Part shown: positions 43,245 to 51,934 of the stretch, one piece after another
How the letters are laid out: every line of letters begins with the position of its first letter
Numbering within the stretch: position 1 is the stretch's first letter
Translations under genes and position numbers: made by a program
The notes under the pieces: model-generated
The model's input: only the letters and a program-made list of their open reading frames with translations
The model's database searches: none
What the model was told of the DNA's origin: nothing
DNA from: an uncultured Prevotella sp.
Lineage (GTDB): Bacteria; Bacteroidota; Bacteroidia; Bacteroidales; Bacteroidaceae
Direction: 5' to 3'
NCBI GenBank assembly: GCA_900540375.1
Contig: UQFS01000018.1
Span: forward strand, 4,656 to 68,655
DNA: 64,000 nucleotides

Positions 43245-44804
43245 ATGAAAAAGACAATATTAGGCCTCACTCTCCTCCTGGGAGGACTCACACTTACCAG
43301 CTGCAACCTGGATGAGCCCACCTATGGGCAGACCACAAACGACAGCTTCTACAAGACTCAGACTGAAGTGCTGGGAGCCCTGACAGGCGCCTACCTTCAG
43401 CTGCGTACCACATGGAACGAGTACGCCCTCAACTTCTACTTCGTCGGCGACTGCTCCACCGACGACGCCCTCAAGGGCGGCGGCAGCGACGGCGACCGTG
43501 CCGAGGTGCAGGAGCTGGCCAATTTCACCACCAGCACCACCAATGGTGAGGTGGGCCGCCGATGGGAGATTCTCTACCGGCTTGTCAACCGCTGCAACGA
43601 GGTCATCCACTATGCACCCGGCGCCCAGGGCGACGCTACCACGCTGACACGCTACGCCAATGAGGCCAAGGCCCTGCGCGCCTTCGTCTACTATGAGCTG
43701 GTGACCACCTTCGGCGACGTGCCTCTGCTCACCGAGCCCATGACGCCCGAGCAGATTCTTGCCACGCCGCGCACCCCGGCCGACAGCGTGTGGGCACAGA
43801 TCATAAGTGACTGCACCGACGCCGAGGCGCTCCCCGCCAAGGGCCAAGACAGCGCCGACGAGCAGTATCATGTCACACGGGGCTTCGCCAAGGCCATGCT
43901 GGCCAAGAGCTATATGTTCCGCCAGGACTACGTCGATGCCGAGAAGGTGCTCCACGAGATTATCGAGGTGGACAAGGACTATGCCCTGCTGCCCGACTAC
44001 GGGCTCAACTGGACGCCGGCCTACGAGAACAGCAGCGAGTCGGTCTTTGAGATTCCCAACAAGATGGATCCCAACACCCCCACGCTGGCCACGGGCACCA
44101 ACGTGCCCCACTACTTCACCAGCCGCACCGACGCACAGTACCAGGGTTATGGATTCCACGTGCCCACCAAGGACCTCCACGCCGCCTTCGACGCTGACGA
44201 CCCCCGTCAGACCTACGTCTTCACACAGACGGGCGACCACTACATCGGTGATGCCTACGACCAGGACAACAGTCAGTCGGCCACAGGCTACAACGACTAC
44301 AAGTTGACGGTACCGCAAGTGGAGAAGCAGGGCTACGACTGCTGGATGATACCCTACAACATCCGCATCATCCGCTACTCTGACCTCCTGTTGCTTTATG
44401 CCGAGGCCCTCAACGAGAATGGCAAGAGCGCCCAGGCTCTCACCTATCTCAACATGGTGCGCCGCCGCGCTCGCAACACCAACCCCATGGACCCACGCAA
44501 GGACAAGCAGGCCTACGTGCCCGTCGTGACAGTCACAACCCTGCCCGACATCACCACCACCAACCAGGACGAGCTCAGACAGAACATCTGGCATGAGCGC
44601 CGCGTGGAGCTGGCCATGGAGGGCTGGCGACGCGACGACCTGATGAGACAGAAGCGATTCGGACAAGTTATGCGGGAGTATGCCAAGAAATATAATGTGG
44701 AGAAAGGCGTCAAGTTTAACGACAACCGTGACTATCTGCTCCCCATCCCGCAGAGCGAGATAGACAAGAGCAACGGCATGCTCAAGCAGAATCCCGGGTA
44801 CTAA
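43245..44804 (+). CDS. SusD-like surface glycan-binding lipoprotein
   Basis: This 519-residue protein has a lipoprotein signal (LLLGGLTLTSC, Cys at about 20). The SusD/RagB helical fold is seen in NEAKALRAFVYYELVTTFGDVPLLTEP and YSDLLLLYAEALNENGK, with the C-terminal signature WHERRVELAMEGWRRDDLMR. It sits as a lid on the SusC partner. It is the last gene of the operon, and a terminator follows about 40 bp later. Confidence 0.97.
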   Translation: MKKTILGLTLLLGGLTLTSCNLDEPTYGQTTNDSFYKTQTEVLGALTGAYLQLRTTWNEYALNFYFVGDCSTDDALKGGGSDGDRAEVQELANFTTSTTNGEVGRRWEILYRLVNRCNEVIHYAPGAQGDATTLTRYANEAKALRAFVYYELVTTFGDVPLLTEPMTPEQILATPRTPADSVWAQIISDCTDAEALPAKGQDSADEQYHVTRGFAKAMLAKSYMFRQDYVDAEKVLHEIIEVDKDYALLPDYGLNWTPAYENSSESVFEIPNKMDPNTPTLATGTNVPHYFTSRTDAQYQGYGFHVPTKDLHAAFDADDPRQTYVFTQTGDHYIGDAYDQDNSQSATGYNDYKLTVPQVEKQGYDCWMIPYNIRIIRYSDLLLLYAEALNENGKSAQALTYLNMVRRRARNTNPMDPRKDKQAYVPVVTVTTLPDITTTNQDELRQNIWHERRVELAMEGWRRDDLMRQKRFGQVMREYAKKYNVEKGVKFNDNRDYLLPIPQSEIDKSNGMLKQNPGY

Positions 44805-44846
44805 ATAGACCATCTTAGGGTGAAGTGTTCAGGATAACAGTCAAGG

Positions 44847-44884
44847 ACGGGGAAGGCCGGCAAGGTCTTCCCCGTTCCATTTTT
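44847..44884 (+). terminator. Terminator of the glycan-utilisation operon
   Basis: The stem ACGGGGAAG (44847-44855) with CTTCCCCGT (44867-44875) and an 11-nt loop is followed within 4 bases by a T run (44880-44884). Confidence 0.8.
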
Positions 44885-44955
44885 CCACCGGCCTATTTTA
44901 CCGGATGGCCCCTATTTTTTTATTCTCTTTTTGCCGGATTCTGAATTATTTAGCT

Positions 44956-44963
44956 TATCTTTG
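44956..44963 (+). promoter_or_regulatory. Upstream candidate promoter of glyS
   Basis: TATCTTTG matches the -7 consensus, with TTTG 22 bp upstream as a possible -33 box. A second box, TAACTTTG, lies at 45046-45053, 36 bp from the glyS ATG, so glyS may have tandem promoters. Confidence 0.55.
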
Positions 44964-45045
44964 CGTCCAGATATATTAGTGAGAATATTTTTTCCTTTTT
45001 CTGATATTTAACGCTCACGGAAAGAGTATTTTAAAGAAAAAGCAG

Positions 45046-45053
45046 TAACTTTG
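45046..45053 (+). promoter_or_regulatory. Proximal candidate promoter of glyS
   Basis: TAACTTTG matches TAnnTTTG, 36 bp upstream of the ATG. Confidence 0.6.
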
Positions 45054-45088
45054 CAGGAAAGTATTATTTATTAGAACGTTAAAGAATC

Positions 45089-46651
45089 ATGGCACAAGAA
45101 GATGTATTCAAGAAGATTGTGAGTCATTGCAAGGAATATGGTTTCGTATTCCCCAGTTCAGACATTTATCCTGACGGACTCGCAGCCGTCTATGATTACG
45201 GACCAAACGGTGTAGAACTGAAAAACAATATCAAGAAGTACTGGTGGGACAGCATGGTGCTTCTTCACAATAATATCGTGGGCATTGACGCTGCCATCTT
45301 CATGAACCCGACCGTATGGAAGGCCAGTGGTCACGTCGACGCTTTCAACGACCCCCTCATCGACAACCGCGACTCGAAGAAGCGCTATCGTGCCGATGTG
45401 CTCATCGAGGATCAGATCGCCAAGTACGACGAGAAGATCGACAAGGAGGTGAAGAAAGCCGCCAAGAAGTTCGGTGATGCCTTCGACGAGAAGAAGTTCC
45501 GTGAGACCAATCCCCGTGTCCTTGAGCATCAGAAGAAGCGCGACGACCTCCATGCCCGCTACACCGAGGCCATGCAGGGACCCAACCTTGAGGAGCTCAA
45601 GCAGATCATCCTCGACGAGGGTATCGTAGATCCTATCAGCGGTACGAAGAACTGGACCGACGTGCGTCAGTTCAACCTGATGTTCTCTACTGAGTTCGGT
45701 TCCACAGCCGGTGCCACGAGCAAGGTCTATCTCCGTCCGGAGACCGCCCAGGGTATCTTTGTCAACTTCCTCAATGTGCAGAAGACCACCCGTCAGAAGT
45801 TGCCGTTTGGTATCGCACAGATCGGTAAGGCCTTCCGTAACGAGATCGTTGCCCGTCAGTTTGTCTTCCGTATGCGTGAGTTCGAGCAGATGGAGATGCA
45901 GTTCTTCTGCCAGCCCGGCACTGAGATGAAGTGGTTTGAATATTGGAAGAAAGCCCGTCTGGCCTGGCATGAGGCGCTGGGTATGGGCAACGATAACTAC
46001 CGTTACCACGACCACGAGAAGCTCGCCTTCTACGCCAATGCAGCCACCGACATCGAGTTCAAGATGCCGTTCGGCTTCAAGGAGGTCGAGGGTATCCACA
46101 GCCGTACCAACTACGACTTGAGCCAGCACGAGAAATACAGCGGCACCAAGATGCGCTACTTCGATCCTGACACCAACGAGAGCTACGTGCCCTACGACGT
46201 GGAGACCTCCATCGGTGTCGACCGTATGTTCCTCAGCGTCATGTGCCACTCTTATGAGGAGGAGAAGCTCGAGAACGGTTCCAGCCGCGTCGTCCTGCAC
46301 CTGCCGGAGGCTCTGGCTCCGATCAAGTGCGCCGTGTTGCCGCTGGTCAATAAGGACGGACTGCCCGAGAAGGCACAGGAGATTGTCAACGACCTGAAGT
46401 TCCACTTCACCACACATATCGAGGCCAAGGACTCCATCGGCAAGCGCTATCGCCGCCAGGACGCCATCGGTACACCGTTCTGCGTCACCGTTGACGGACA
46501 GACCCTGGAAGACAACACCGTCACGCTGCGCTATCGCGACTCGATGAAGCAGGAGCGTGTGCCCGTGGAGAAGCTGCGCGAGATCATCGAGGACCGCGTG
46601 AGTATCACCAGCGTGCTGAAGAAACTCAGCAAGGAGATTGAAAACCTGTAA
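45089..46651 (+). CDS. glyS: Glycyl-tRNA synthetase (alpha2 type)
   Basis: This 520-residue class II synthetase belongs to the single-chain eukaryal/archaeal-like type. Motif 2 text is IGKAFRNEIVARQFVFRMREFEQMEMQFF, motif 3 is TSIGVDRMFLSVM, and the N-terminus DGLAAVYDYGPNGVELKNNI is typical of the family. The C-terminal anticodon-binding domain follows (LAPIKCAVLPLV, then RYRRQDAIGTPFCVTVD). It charges tRNA-Gly. Two candidate promoters precede it, and the FKBP lipoprotein gene follows after about 60 bp. Confidence 0.97.
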   Translation: MAQEDVFKKIVSHCKEYGFVFPSSDIYPDGLAAVYDYGPNGVELKNNIKKYWWDSMVLLHNNIVGIDAAIFMNPTVWKASGHVDAFNDPLIDNRDSKKRYRADVLIEDQIAKYDEKIDKEVKKAAKKFGDAFDEKKFRETNPRVLEHQKKRDDLHARYTEAMQGPNLEELKQIILDEGIVDPISGTKNWTDVRQFNLMFSTEFGSTAGATSKVYLRPETAQGIFVNFLNVQKTTRQKLPFGIAQIGKAFRNEIVARQFVFRMREFEQMEMQFFCQPGTEMKWFEYWKKARLAWHEALGMGNDNYRYHDHEKLAFYANAATDIEFKMPFGFKEVEGIHSRTNYDLSQHEKYSGTKMRYFDPDTNESYVPYDVETSIGVDRMFLSVMCHSYEEEKLENGSSRVVLHLPEALAPIKCAVLPLVNKDGLPEKAQEIVNDLKFHFTTHIEAKDSIGKRYRRQDAIGTPFCVTVDGQTLEDNTVTLRYRDSMKQERVPVEKLREIIEDRVSITSVLKKLSKEIENL

Positions 46652-46710
46652 TCAGGTCAAGTCGGACATGTAAAAGGGAATAGTAGAAGATAGACAGTTT
46701 TTTATTATAG

Positions 46711-47355
46711 ATGAATACGAAACGCAAAATGATGGGTGTAGTAAAAAGTATGGTAAGATGTTTACCTTTTTACCTTTTTGCTTTTTTACTTTTATCGGCC
46801 TGTTCGGAGAATGACGACAATAGTTCGGAGTTTGACGATTGGCAGAGCAAGAACACAACCTACTGGAATGCGATCTACGCCAAGGCGCAGGACAGCGTCA
46901 AGGCTGGCAATACCAATTGGAAGATTATCAAGAAATGGAGTCTGGAAGACGCTTTGCAGTCTAAGAGCACTGATTTCATCATCGTCCACGTCAAAGAGAA
47001 GGGCACCGGTACGGTCTGTCCCATCTATACCGACACAGTTCGGGCGCATTATACCGGTCGGTTGATTCCCTCCGCAAGCTACCCCGACGGTTATCAGTTC
47101 GACTCTTCCCTGGGACATGCAATTTCCATGGATGAGGCCACACCGACGAAGTTGGCTGTCAGCAAGGTTGTTGACGGATTTTCCACGGCTTTGCAAAACA
47201 TGCATGTCGGTGACCGCTGGGAGGTATACATCCCTTATACCCTTGGCTACGGCGAGACGGCACAGAGTGCGATTCCTGCCTATTCCACGCTGATCTTCGA
47301 CATTAAATTGGCAGCCATCTATCCCAAGGGACAGAAAGTCCCGGATTGGAAGTAA
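46711..47355 (+). CDS. FKBP-type peptidyl-prolyl isomerase lipoprotein
   Basis: This 214-residue protein has a basic N-terminus (NTKRKMMGVVKSMVR), a hydrophobic stretch and a lipobox ending LLSAC at about residue 31. The C-terminal FKBP domain (about residues 110-205) shows DTVRAHYTGRLIP, FDSSLG and the end VYIPYTLGYGETAQSAIPAYSTLIFDI. It should act as a prolyl isomerase on the periplasmic or surface side. The ATG at 46729 is an alternative start. A large terminator follows. Confidence 0.92.
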   Translation: MNTKRKMMGVVKSMVRCLPFYLFAFLLLSACSENDDNSSEFDDWQSKNTTYWNAIYAKAQDSVKAGNTNWKIIKKWSLEDALQSKSTDFIIVHVKEKGTGTVCPIYTDTVRAHYTGRLIPSASYPDGYQFDSSLGHAISMDEATPTKLAVSKVVDGFSTALQNMHVGDRWEVYIPYTLGYGETAQSAIPAYSTLIFDIKLAAIYPKGQKVPDWK

Positions 47356-47376
47356 GCCGAAAGCATATCTTTAGGG

Positions 47377-47465
47377 CCATGCCCCGAAGCATTTCTCGAC
47401 CGTCCTATATTATTATATATAAGGTGCAGGGCATAGAGAAGAGCTTCGGGGCATGGTCTTTTTTT
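47377..47465 (+). terminator. Long-stem terminator after the FKBP gene
   Basis: CCATGCCCCGAAGC (47377-47390) pairs perfectly with GCTTCGGGGCATGG (47443-47456) and is followed by TCTTTTTTT. The 52-nt loop is AT-rich. The unusually long loop is compatible with a terminator or a remnant of a small mobile hairpin. Confidence 0.75.
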
Positions 47466-47665
47466 GTTGTTGTAAGCCCTTTCTGCTGCCTTTCTATGGT
47501 TGTTTTCGCGTCGTGGTCGTCGGTTGTTGCTGTGCAAACGATTGCTCGGCGTTTCAGTACTGAAAAGCTATTGTGTGCGCACACACTTTATTGACATAGG
47601 TCAAAAACCCCCTCTTTTTGCATAAAAACAATGGTAGAATCGTTGCGGCTTTGCAAAAATCATCC

Positions 47666-47673
47666 TATCTTTG
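47666..47673 (+). promoter_or_regulatory. Promoter of the purine-rich transcribed region
   Basis: TATCTTTG matches the -7 consensus, with GTTG 20 bp upstream as a -33-like box. The first recognisable ORF with protein-like features is about 410 nt downstream. Confidence 0.6.
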
Positions 47674-48084
47674 CAGTGTCAAAAGGAAAAAGAATGTCCG
47701 CAAGGCCATCAAGAGATATTTGAAAAGTTGAGAGAAATATACAAGGTAATAAGTTTGTCGGGATACGACGTTAGCAGAAAAAGTAGAGAGAACGCAGGTA
47801 GAAGATGATCCAGGACAACAGATAGAAGATGATTCAGGATATACGGATAGGTAGAAGATTGGTTCTGGGAAAGGTAAGAAGAAAGATGGATTCAGGAAAC
47901 GTGATAGGTGTTAGTAACAGAGAAAGGTATTAGTAGAGTAGGGTATTAGTGAAAGAAGAATAGGTGTTAGTAAGACAGAAGAAGGTAAGGTAGATGTTCC
48001 TCAGGTAGAGAAGAAAGATAGAAGAAGTAAGGATGACAGACAGGATGACACGATTCAGGATGACGATGAAGAAAAGGTAAAAGA
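47674..48084 (+). repeat. Purine-rich leader with three families of short imperfect repeats
   Basis: On the plus strand this stretch is nearly free of C and rich in A and G. Family one has units like ATAGAAGATGATTCAGGA at about 47797-47899. Family two has four units like GGTGTTAGTA between about 47905 and 47975. Family three has units AGGATGAC between about 48029 and 48065. All frames are broken by stops; the only other ATG ORF noticed is nine codons at 47694. It lies between a promoter and a small ORF followed by a terminator, so it is probably transcribed as a long leader or as part of a small RNA. Confidence 0.6.
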
Positions 48085-48219
48085 ATGAGTAATGAAAGAT
48101 TGGTTTATAGTCTAATAAGAAAGCGAGGTAAAAAGATGTATGTAATGATGATGAGTCTCATGTGTGCAGCAAGTGCTGCCGCATGGATGTGGGCAGAGAA
48201 CAATGGCATGCGCCTTTAG
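48085..48219 (+). CDS. Candidate small membrane protein, 44 codons
   Basis: The ATG at 48085 opens a frame encoding a basic N-terminus (VYSLIRKRGKK), then a hydrophobic Met-rich segment (YVMMMSLMCAASAAAWMW) and a short tail ending NNGMRL. An internal ATG at 48136 would give a 27-residue hydrophobic peptide. Above it lies a promoter and a 410-nt leader, and below it a clear terminator (48280-48312), so the transcription unit appears deliberate. The hydrophobic segment reads like a signal or single membrane helix. No family is recognised, and coding is inferred from composition only. Confidence 0.45.
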   Translation: MSNERLVYSLIRKRGKKMYVMMMSLMCAASAAAWMWAENNGMRL

Positions 48220-48279
48220 TTCCCCCACACGATTGGAAGGAGAATAGCATAGAAAATTGATATTAACAGATATAACGAG

Positions 48280-48312
48280 AGCGGTGTTCCAGTATATGGG
48301 ACACCGCTTTTT
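48280..48312 (+). terminator. Terminator closing the small-ORF transcription unit
   Basis: An 11-bp stem (48280-48290 with 48298-48308, one G-T pair) with a 7-nt loop is followed by TTTTT. Confidence 0.88.
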
Positions 48313-48333
48313 GGTTATTTGGCGGATTCTGTG

Positions 48334-48341
48334 TACCTTTG
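48334..48341 (+). promoter_or_regulatory. Promoter of the MATE gene
   Basis: TACCTTTG is preceded by TTTG (48310-48313) at a spacing of 20 bp. This is a complete match to the Bacteroidetes -33/-7 arrangement, and the -33 box overlaps the T tract of the preceding terminator. Confidence 0.75.
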
Positions 48342-48361
48342 CAGTATAATCAAAGAGTAGT

Positions 48362-49801
48362 ATGTTCAGCAATAAGAAGAGTGAGGCCTTGTTGGCCAAG
48401 ATCCGTGAAGGAGCCCCGTTGATGGGCAGCGAGAAGCTGCGGCTCATCGTGGAGTTGAGTATTCCTTCCATCCTGGCCCAGATCACCAGCGTGCTGATGT
48501 TTTATATCGACGCCTCCATGGTGGGCTCGTTGGGCACCGAGGCCAGTGCGGCTATCGGATTGGTGGAGCCGGCCTCATGGCTTTTCGGTTCGCTGACGGC
48601 TGCCGCATCGATGGGGTTTGCCGTGCAGGTGGCCCATTTCATTGGTGCCAATGACTTCCGTCAGGCCCGTCGCGTGATGAAGCACGGCTATCTGTTTTGC
48701 TTCGTCTTCTCGTTGGTGCTCATGGCTGTGGCCTGTGGCGTGTCCGGCCCGCTGCCCCGTTGGTTAGGTGGCGGCAGTGACATCCAGCTCGACGCCTCGG
48801 CCTATTTCCTCATCTTCTCGTTGGCCGCTCCGTTCTTCATGATGGAGAACCTGTCCTCAGCCATGCTCAAGTCGAGTGGCGACATGCGGCGGCCGAGTTC
48901 CATCGCCGCGCTGGCCTGTGTCCTCGACGTGGTTTTCAACTTCCTGCTCATCTTCCCTTCGCGCACCATGAACGTGTTGGGTATGGACATCCCACTCTGG
49001 GGTGCCGGTCTGCGCGTGGAGGGAGCAGCCTTGGGTACATCGTTGGCCTACGCTGTCACCTCGCTGATCCTCGTGTGGTTTAACGTGCGCCGCAGTCCCA
49101 TCCTGGCTTGGCATCTCGACCGCGAGCGTTTTGTCTGGCAGCCGGAGTATGTGATGAAAGCCTTGAAAATCAGTGCGCCGATGGCTCTGCAATATGTGCT
49201 GATGAACGGCGCGCAGATTGTTTCCACGATGATCGTCGCCCCTTTGGGCAATGTGTCCATCGCCGCCAACTCGTTTGCCGTGACGGCCGAGAGCCTATGC
49301 TACATGCCAGGCTACGGTATCGGCGACGCTGCCTCCACGCTTGTCGGTCAGACCTTTGGTGCCGGCCGCCGTGATCTCTGCCGCAGCTTTGCCTGGCTGA
49401 CCATCGGCTTGGGCATGGGCGTGATGGCACTGATGGGCGTGGTGATGTATGTCTTCGCCCCCGAGATGATCAGCTTCCTCACCCCCGTGGTGGCCATCCG
49501 CGAGCTGGGAACGCGTGTGCTGCGTATCGAGGCTTTTGCCGAGCCTTTCTTTGCGGCCAGCATTGTGGCCTTCCGTGTCTGCCTCGGCGCCGGCGATACA
49601 CTCAAACCGGCTGTGATGAACCTCGCCTCAATGTGGTGCGTGCGCCTGACGCTCGCCTATCTCCTGAGTCAGCACTATGGACTCGTAGGCGTGTGGGTGG
49701 CTATGGCGCTGGAGCTCACCTTCCGTGGATGCATCTTCCTCGTCCGCATTGCACGCGGGCGGTGGTACTTGAAACCGCAGCCCGCAAAGGCAGAATCATA
49801 A
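48362..49801 (+). CDS. MATE-family multidrug efflux pump
   Basis: This 479-residue inner-membrane protein has 12 predicted helices in two halves. MATE features include the N-terminal SIPSILAQITSVLMFYIDASMVGSLG and SLTAAASMGFAVQVAHFIGA, and the second half contains GYGIGDAASTLVGQTFGAG. MATE pumps expel cationic drugs or metabolites in exchange for sodium or protons. It has its own promoter and is separate from the downstream peptidase gene by 30 bp. Confidence 0.93.
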   Translation: MFSNKKSEALLAKIREGAPLMGSEKLRLIVELSIPSILAQITSVLMFYIDASMVGSLGTEASAAIGLVEPASWLFGSLTAAASMGFAVQVAHFIGANDFRQARRVMKHGYLFCFVFSLVLMAVACGVSGPLPRWLGGGSDIQLDASAYFLIFSLAAPFFMMENLSSAMLKSSGDMRRPSSIAALACVLDVVFNFLLIFPSRTMNVLGMDIPLWGAGLRVEGAALGTSLAYAVTSLILVWFNVRRSPILAWHLDRERFVWQPEYVMKALKISAPMALQYVLMNGAQIVSTMIVAPLGNVSIAANSFAVTAESLCYMPGYGIGDAASTLVGQTFGAGRRDLCRSFAWLTIGLGMGVMALMGVVMYVFAPEMISFLTPVVAIRELGTRVLRIEAFAEPFFAASIVAFRVCLGAGDTLKPAVMNLASMWCVRLTLAYLLSQHYGLVGVWVAMALELTFRGCIFLVRIARGRWYLKPQPAKAES

Positions 49802-49831
49802 GAATATATTTTTCATTTTAAATAAACACAC

Positions 49832-51856
49832 ATGAAAAGACAAATCGTATTGTTGAGTCTGGCACTCGCCTGCACAGGTGCTTTCGCCCAGACTCCCACG
49901 TCGGGTATCGACCGCAACAACCTCGATACCTCGGTGCGTCCCGGTGACGACTTCTATCACTATGCCGCCGGTGGTTGGCTCAAGAGCCATCCCTTGGATG
50001 CTGAGCATCCTGAGAACGGAGCATTCATCGACCTTGAGGAACTCAACCAGAAGCGTATCCAGGAGCTCATTCTCCTGTATGCCAACCAGCCACAGAAGCA
50101 GGGCACGCTCGGGCAGAAGATCGGATCGCTCTACAATCTGATGATGGACAGCGTGCGCCTCAACCGTGAGGGATGGGCTCCGCTGAAGCCGACGCTCGCC
50201 CGTATCGCCGCCATCAAGAACACACGCGAGTATCAGATCGTCACCGCAGCGCTCGACCGCAATGGCGAGGGCACGATGATGTTTGGCATCGGCGTGGACG
50301 CTGACCAACGCAACGCCGCATGGAACCTTGTAAACATCGGACAGGGCGGACTCGGACTGGGCACGCGCGACTATTATGTCTCAGATGATCCCGACAAGAA
50401 GAAGGTGCTCGAGGCCTACAAAACCTATCTGACTCATCTCTTCCAGCTCGTTGGCAACGATGAGGCTAAGGCCAAGAGCAAGATGCAAAAAGTGCTCGAC
50501 ATTGAGACTGAGATCGCCAAGGCCAGCTATGACGAGGTGAAGCTCCGCGATGTCGACGGCAACTATCATAAGATGAGCTATACCGAGCTCGTCGATCAGT
50601 TCCCCGGTATCGACTGGGGCAATGTGATGCTGGCCAGTGGCATGCCTGCCATCGACAGCATCGACGTGGCACAGCCCGAACCGATCCACGAGGTGGAGAA
50701 GATCTTGGCCGACACGCCGCTTGAGGATCTGAAGACCTATGCTGAGGCTAAGGTCATCAGTGGTGCTTCCAGTCAGCTCAGTGATGCTTTCCGCAAGGAG
50801 GCTTTTCAACTCAGTGCCGCGCTGAGTGGTGTCAGGCAGGACCGCCCGCGCTGGAAGCGTGCCGTAGGCCTGGTCAGCGGTACACTCGGTGAGGCTATCG
50901 GCAAGCTCTATGTCGAGAAGTACTTCCCAGAGAGCTCCAAGAAGAAGATGCTCGACCTTATCCACAACCTGCAAACGGCACTCGCGCAGCGCATCGATGC
51001 CGCCACCTGGATGGGGTCGGCCACCAAGGCTCAGGCCAAGGACAAGCTTCAGAACTTTATCATCAAGATCGGTTATCCCGACAAGTGGAAAGACTACAGC
51101 GGACTGCAGGTGGTGGACTCGCTGAGCCTCTACGAGAATCTGCAGCACATCGCCCGTTGGGCTACCGACAAATATATCGCCGAGAAGGTCAACAAGAAAG
51201 TCGACAAGATGGAGTGGGGCATGACACCGCAGACCATCAACGCCTACTACAACCCGACAACCAACGAGATCTGCTTCCCCGCAGCCATCCTGCAGCCGCC
51301 GTTCTTTGACCCGAACGCTGACGACGCAGTGAACTATGGTGCCATCGGCGGCGTCATCGGACACGAGATGAGCCACGGCTTCGACGACCAGGGATCGCAG
51401 TTTGACAAGAACGGCAACCAGCACGACTGGTGGACAGCACAGGACAAGAAGAACTTCAACGCACGCACAAAGGTGCTGGCCGATAACTTCTCTCACTTCG
51501 AGGTGCTTCCAGGCGTGAAGATCAACGGTGAGCAGACCCTCGGCGAGAACATCGGCGACAACGGCGGACTCAACATTGCCTTCACCGCCCTGCAAAACAG
51601 CATGAAGCAGCATCCGCTGACCACCATCGATGGCTTCACGCCTGAACAGCGCTTCTTCCTGGCCTGGGGTCGTGTATGGGCGTCGAATATGACACCGGAG
51701 GTGATCCGCTATCTCATCACAGCCGACGTCCACTCTCCCAACATGGCCCGTGTCAATGCCGCTCTGCCACAGATCGACGCCTGGTACAAGGCCTTCGGCG
51801 TGAAGAAGGGTGACAAGCTGTTCTTGCCCAAGAACAAGCGTGCTCATATCTGGTAA
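49832..51856 (+). CDS. pepO: M13 (neprilysin-type) metallopeptidase
   Basis: This 674-residue peptidase has a signal peptide (LSLALACTGAFAQT), so it works in the periplasm or at the surface. The zinc site is complete: HEMSH (HExxH) within VIGHEMSHGFDDQGSQFDKN, and GENIGDNGG supplies the third ligand Glu (ExxxD). The substrate-binding motif NAYYNPTTNEICFPAAIL matches the NAYY/F region of M13 enzymes. Length agrees with the family. The symbol is given by family resemblance. Confidence 0.93.
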   Translation: MKRQIVLLSLALACTGAFAQTPTSGIDRNNLDTSVRPGDDFYHYAAGGWLKSHPLDAEHPENGAFIDLEELNQKRIQELILLYANQPQKQGTLGQKIGSLYNLMMDSVRLNREGWAPLKPTLARIAAIKNTREYQIVTAALDRNGEGTMMFGIGVDADQRNAAWNLVNIGQGGLGLGTRDYYVSDDPDKKKVLEAYKTYLTHLFQLVGNDEAKAKSKMQKVLDIETEIAKASYDEVKLRDVDGNYHKMSYTELVDQFPGIDWGNVMLASGMPAIDSIDVAQPEPIHEVEKILADTPLEDLKTYAEAKVISGASSQLSDAFRKEAFQLSAALSGVRQDRPRWKRAVGLVSGTLGEAIGKLYVEKYFPESSKKKMLDLIHNLQTALAQRIDAATWMGSATKAQAKDKLQNFIIKIGYPDKWKDYSGLQVVDSLSLYENLQHIARWATDKYIAEKVNKKVDKMEWGMTPQTINAYYNPTTNEICFPAAILQPPFFDPNADDAVNYGAIGGVIGHEMSHGFDDQGSQFDKNGNQHDWWTAQDKKNFNARTKVLADNFSHFEVLPGVKINGEQTLGENIGDNGGLNIAFTALQNSMKQHPLTTIDGFTPEQRFFLAWGRVWASNMTPEVIRYLITADVHSPNMARVNAALPQIDAWYKAFGVKKGDKLFLPKNKRAHIW

Positions 51857-51934
51857 ACAATTGCTAAAATCCAGTTTTGTTGGATAAACTGACAAAAAAC
51901 GGCCTCTGAGAATCGATTCTTTGCGACGAAGTGG

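Noticed and set aside
43260..44813. 517-codon frame antisense to susD
   Set aside because: Mirror frame of a GC-rich gene; the plus-strand SusD signature and lipobox are decisive.
47346..47594. 82-codon plus-strand ORF over the FKBP terminator
   Set aside because: It starts inside the end of the FKBP gene, crosses a strong terminator hairpin and has no recognisable features beyond chance hydrophobics.
47797..47975. CRISPR-like array in the purine-rich leader
   Set aside because: Repeat units are short, imperfect and nearly contiguous, with no constant spacers and no cas genes nearby.
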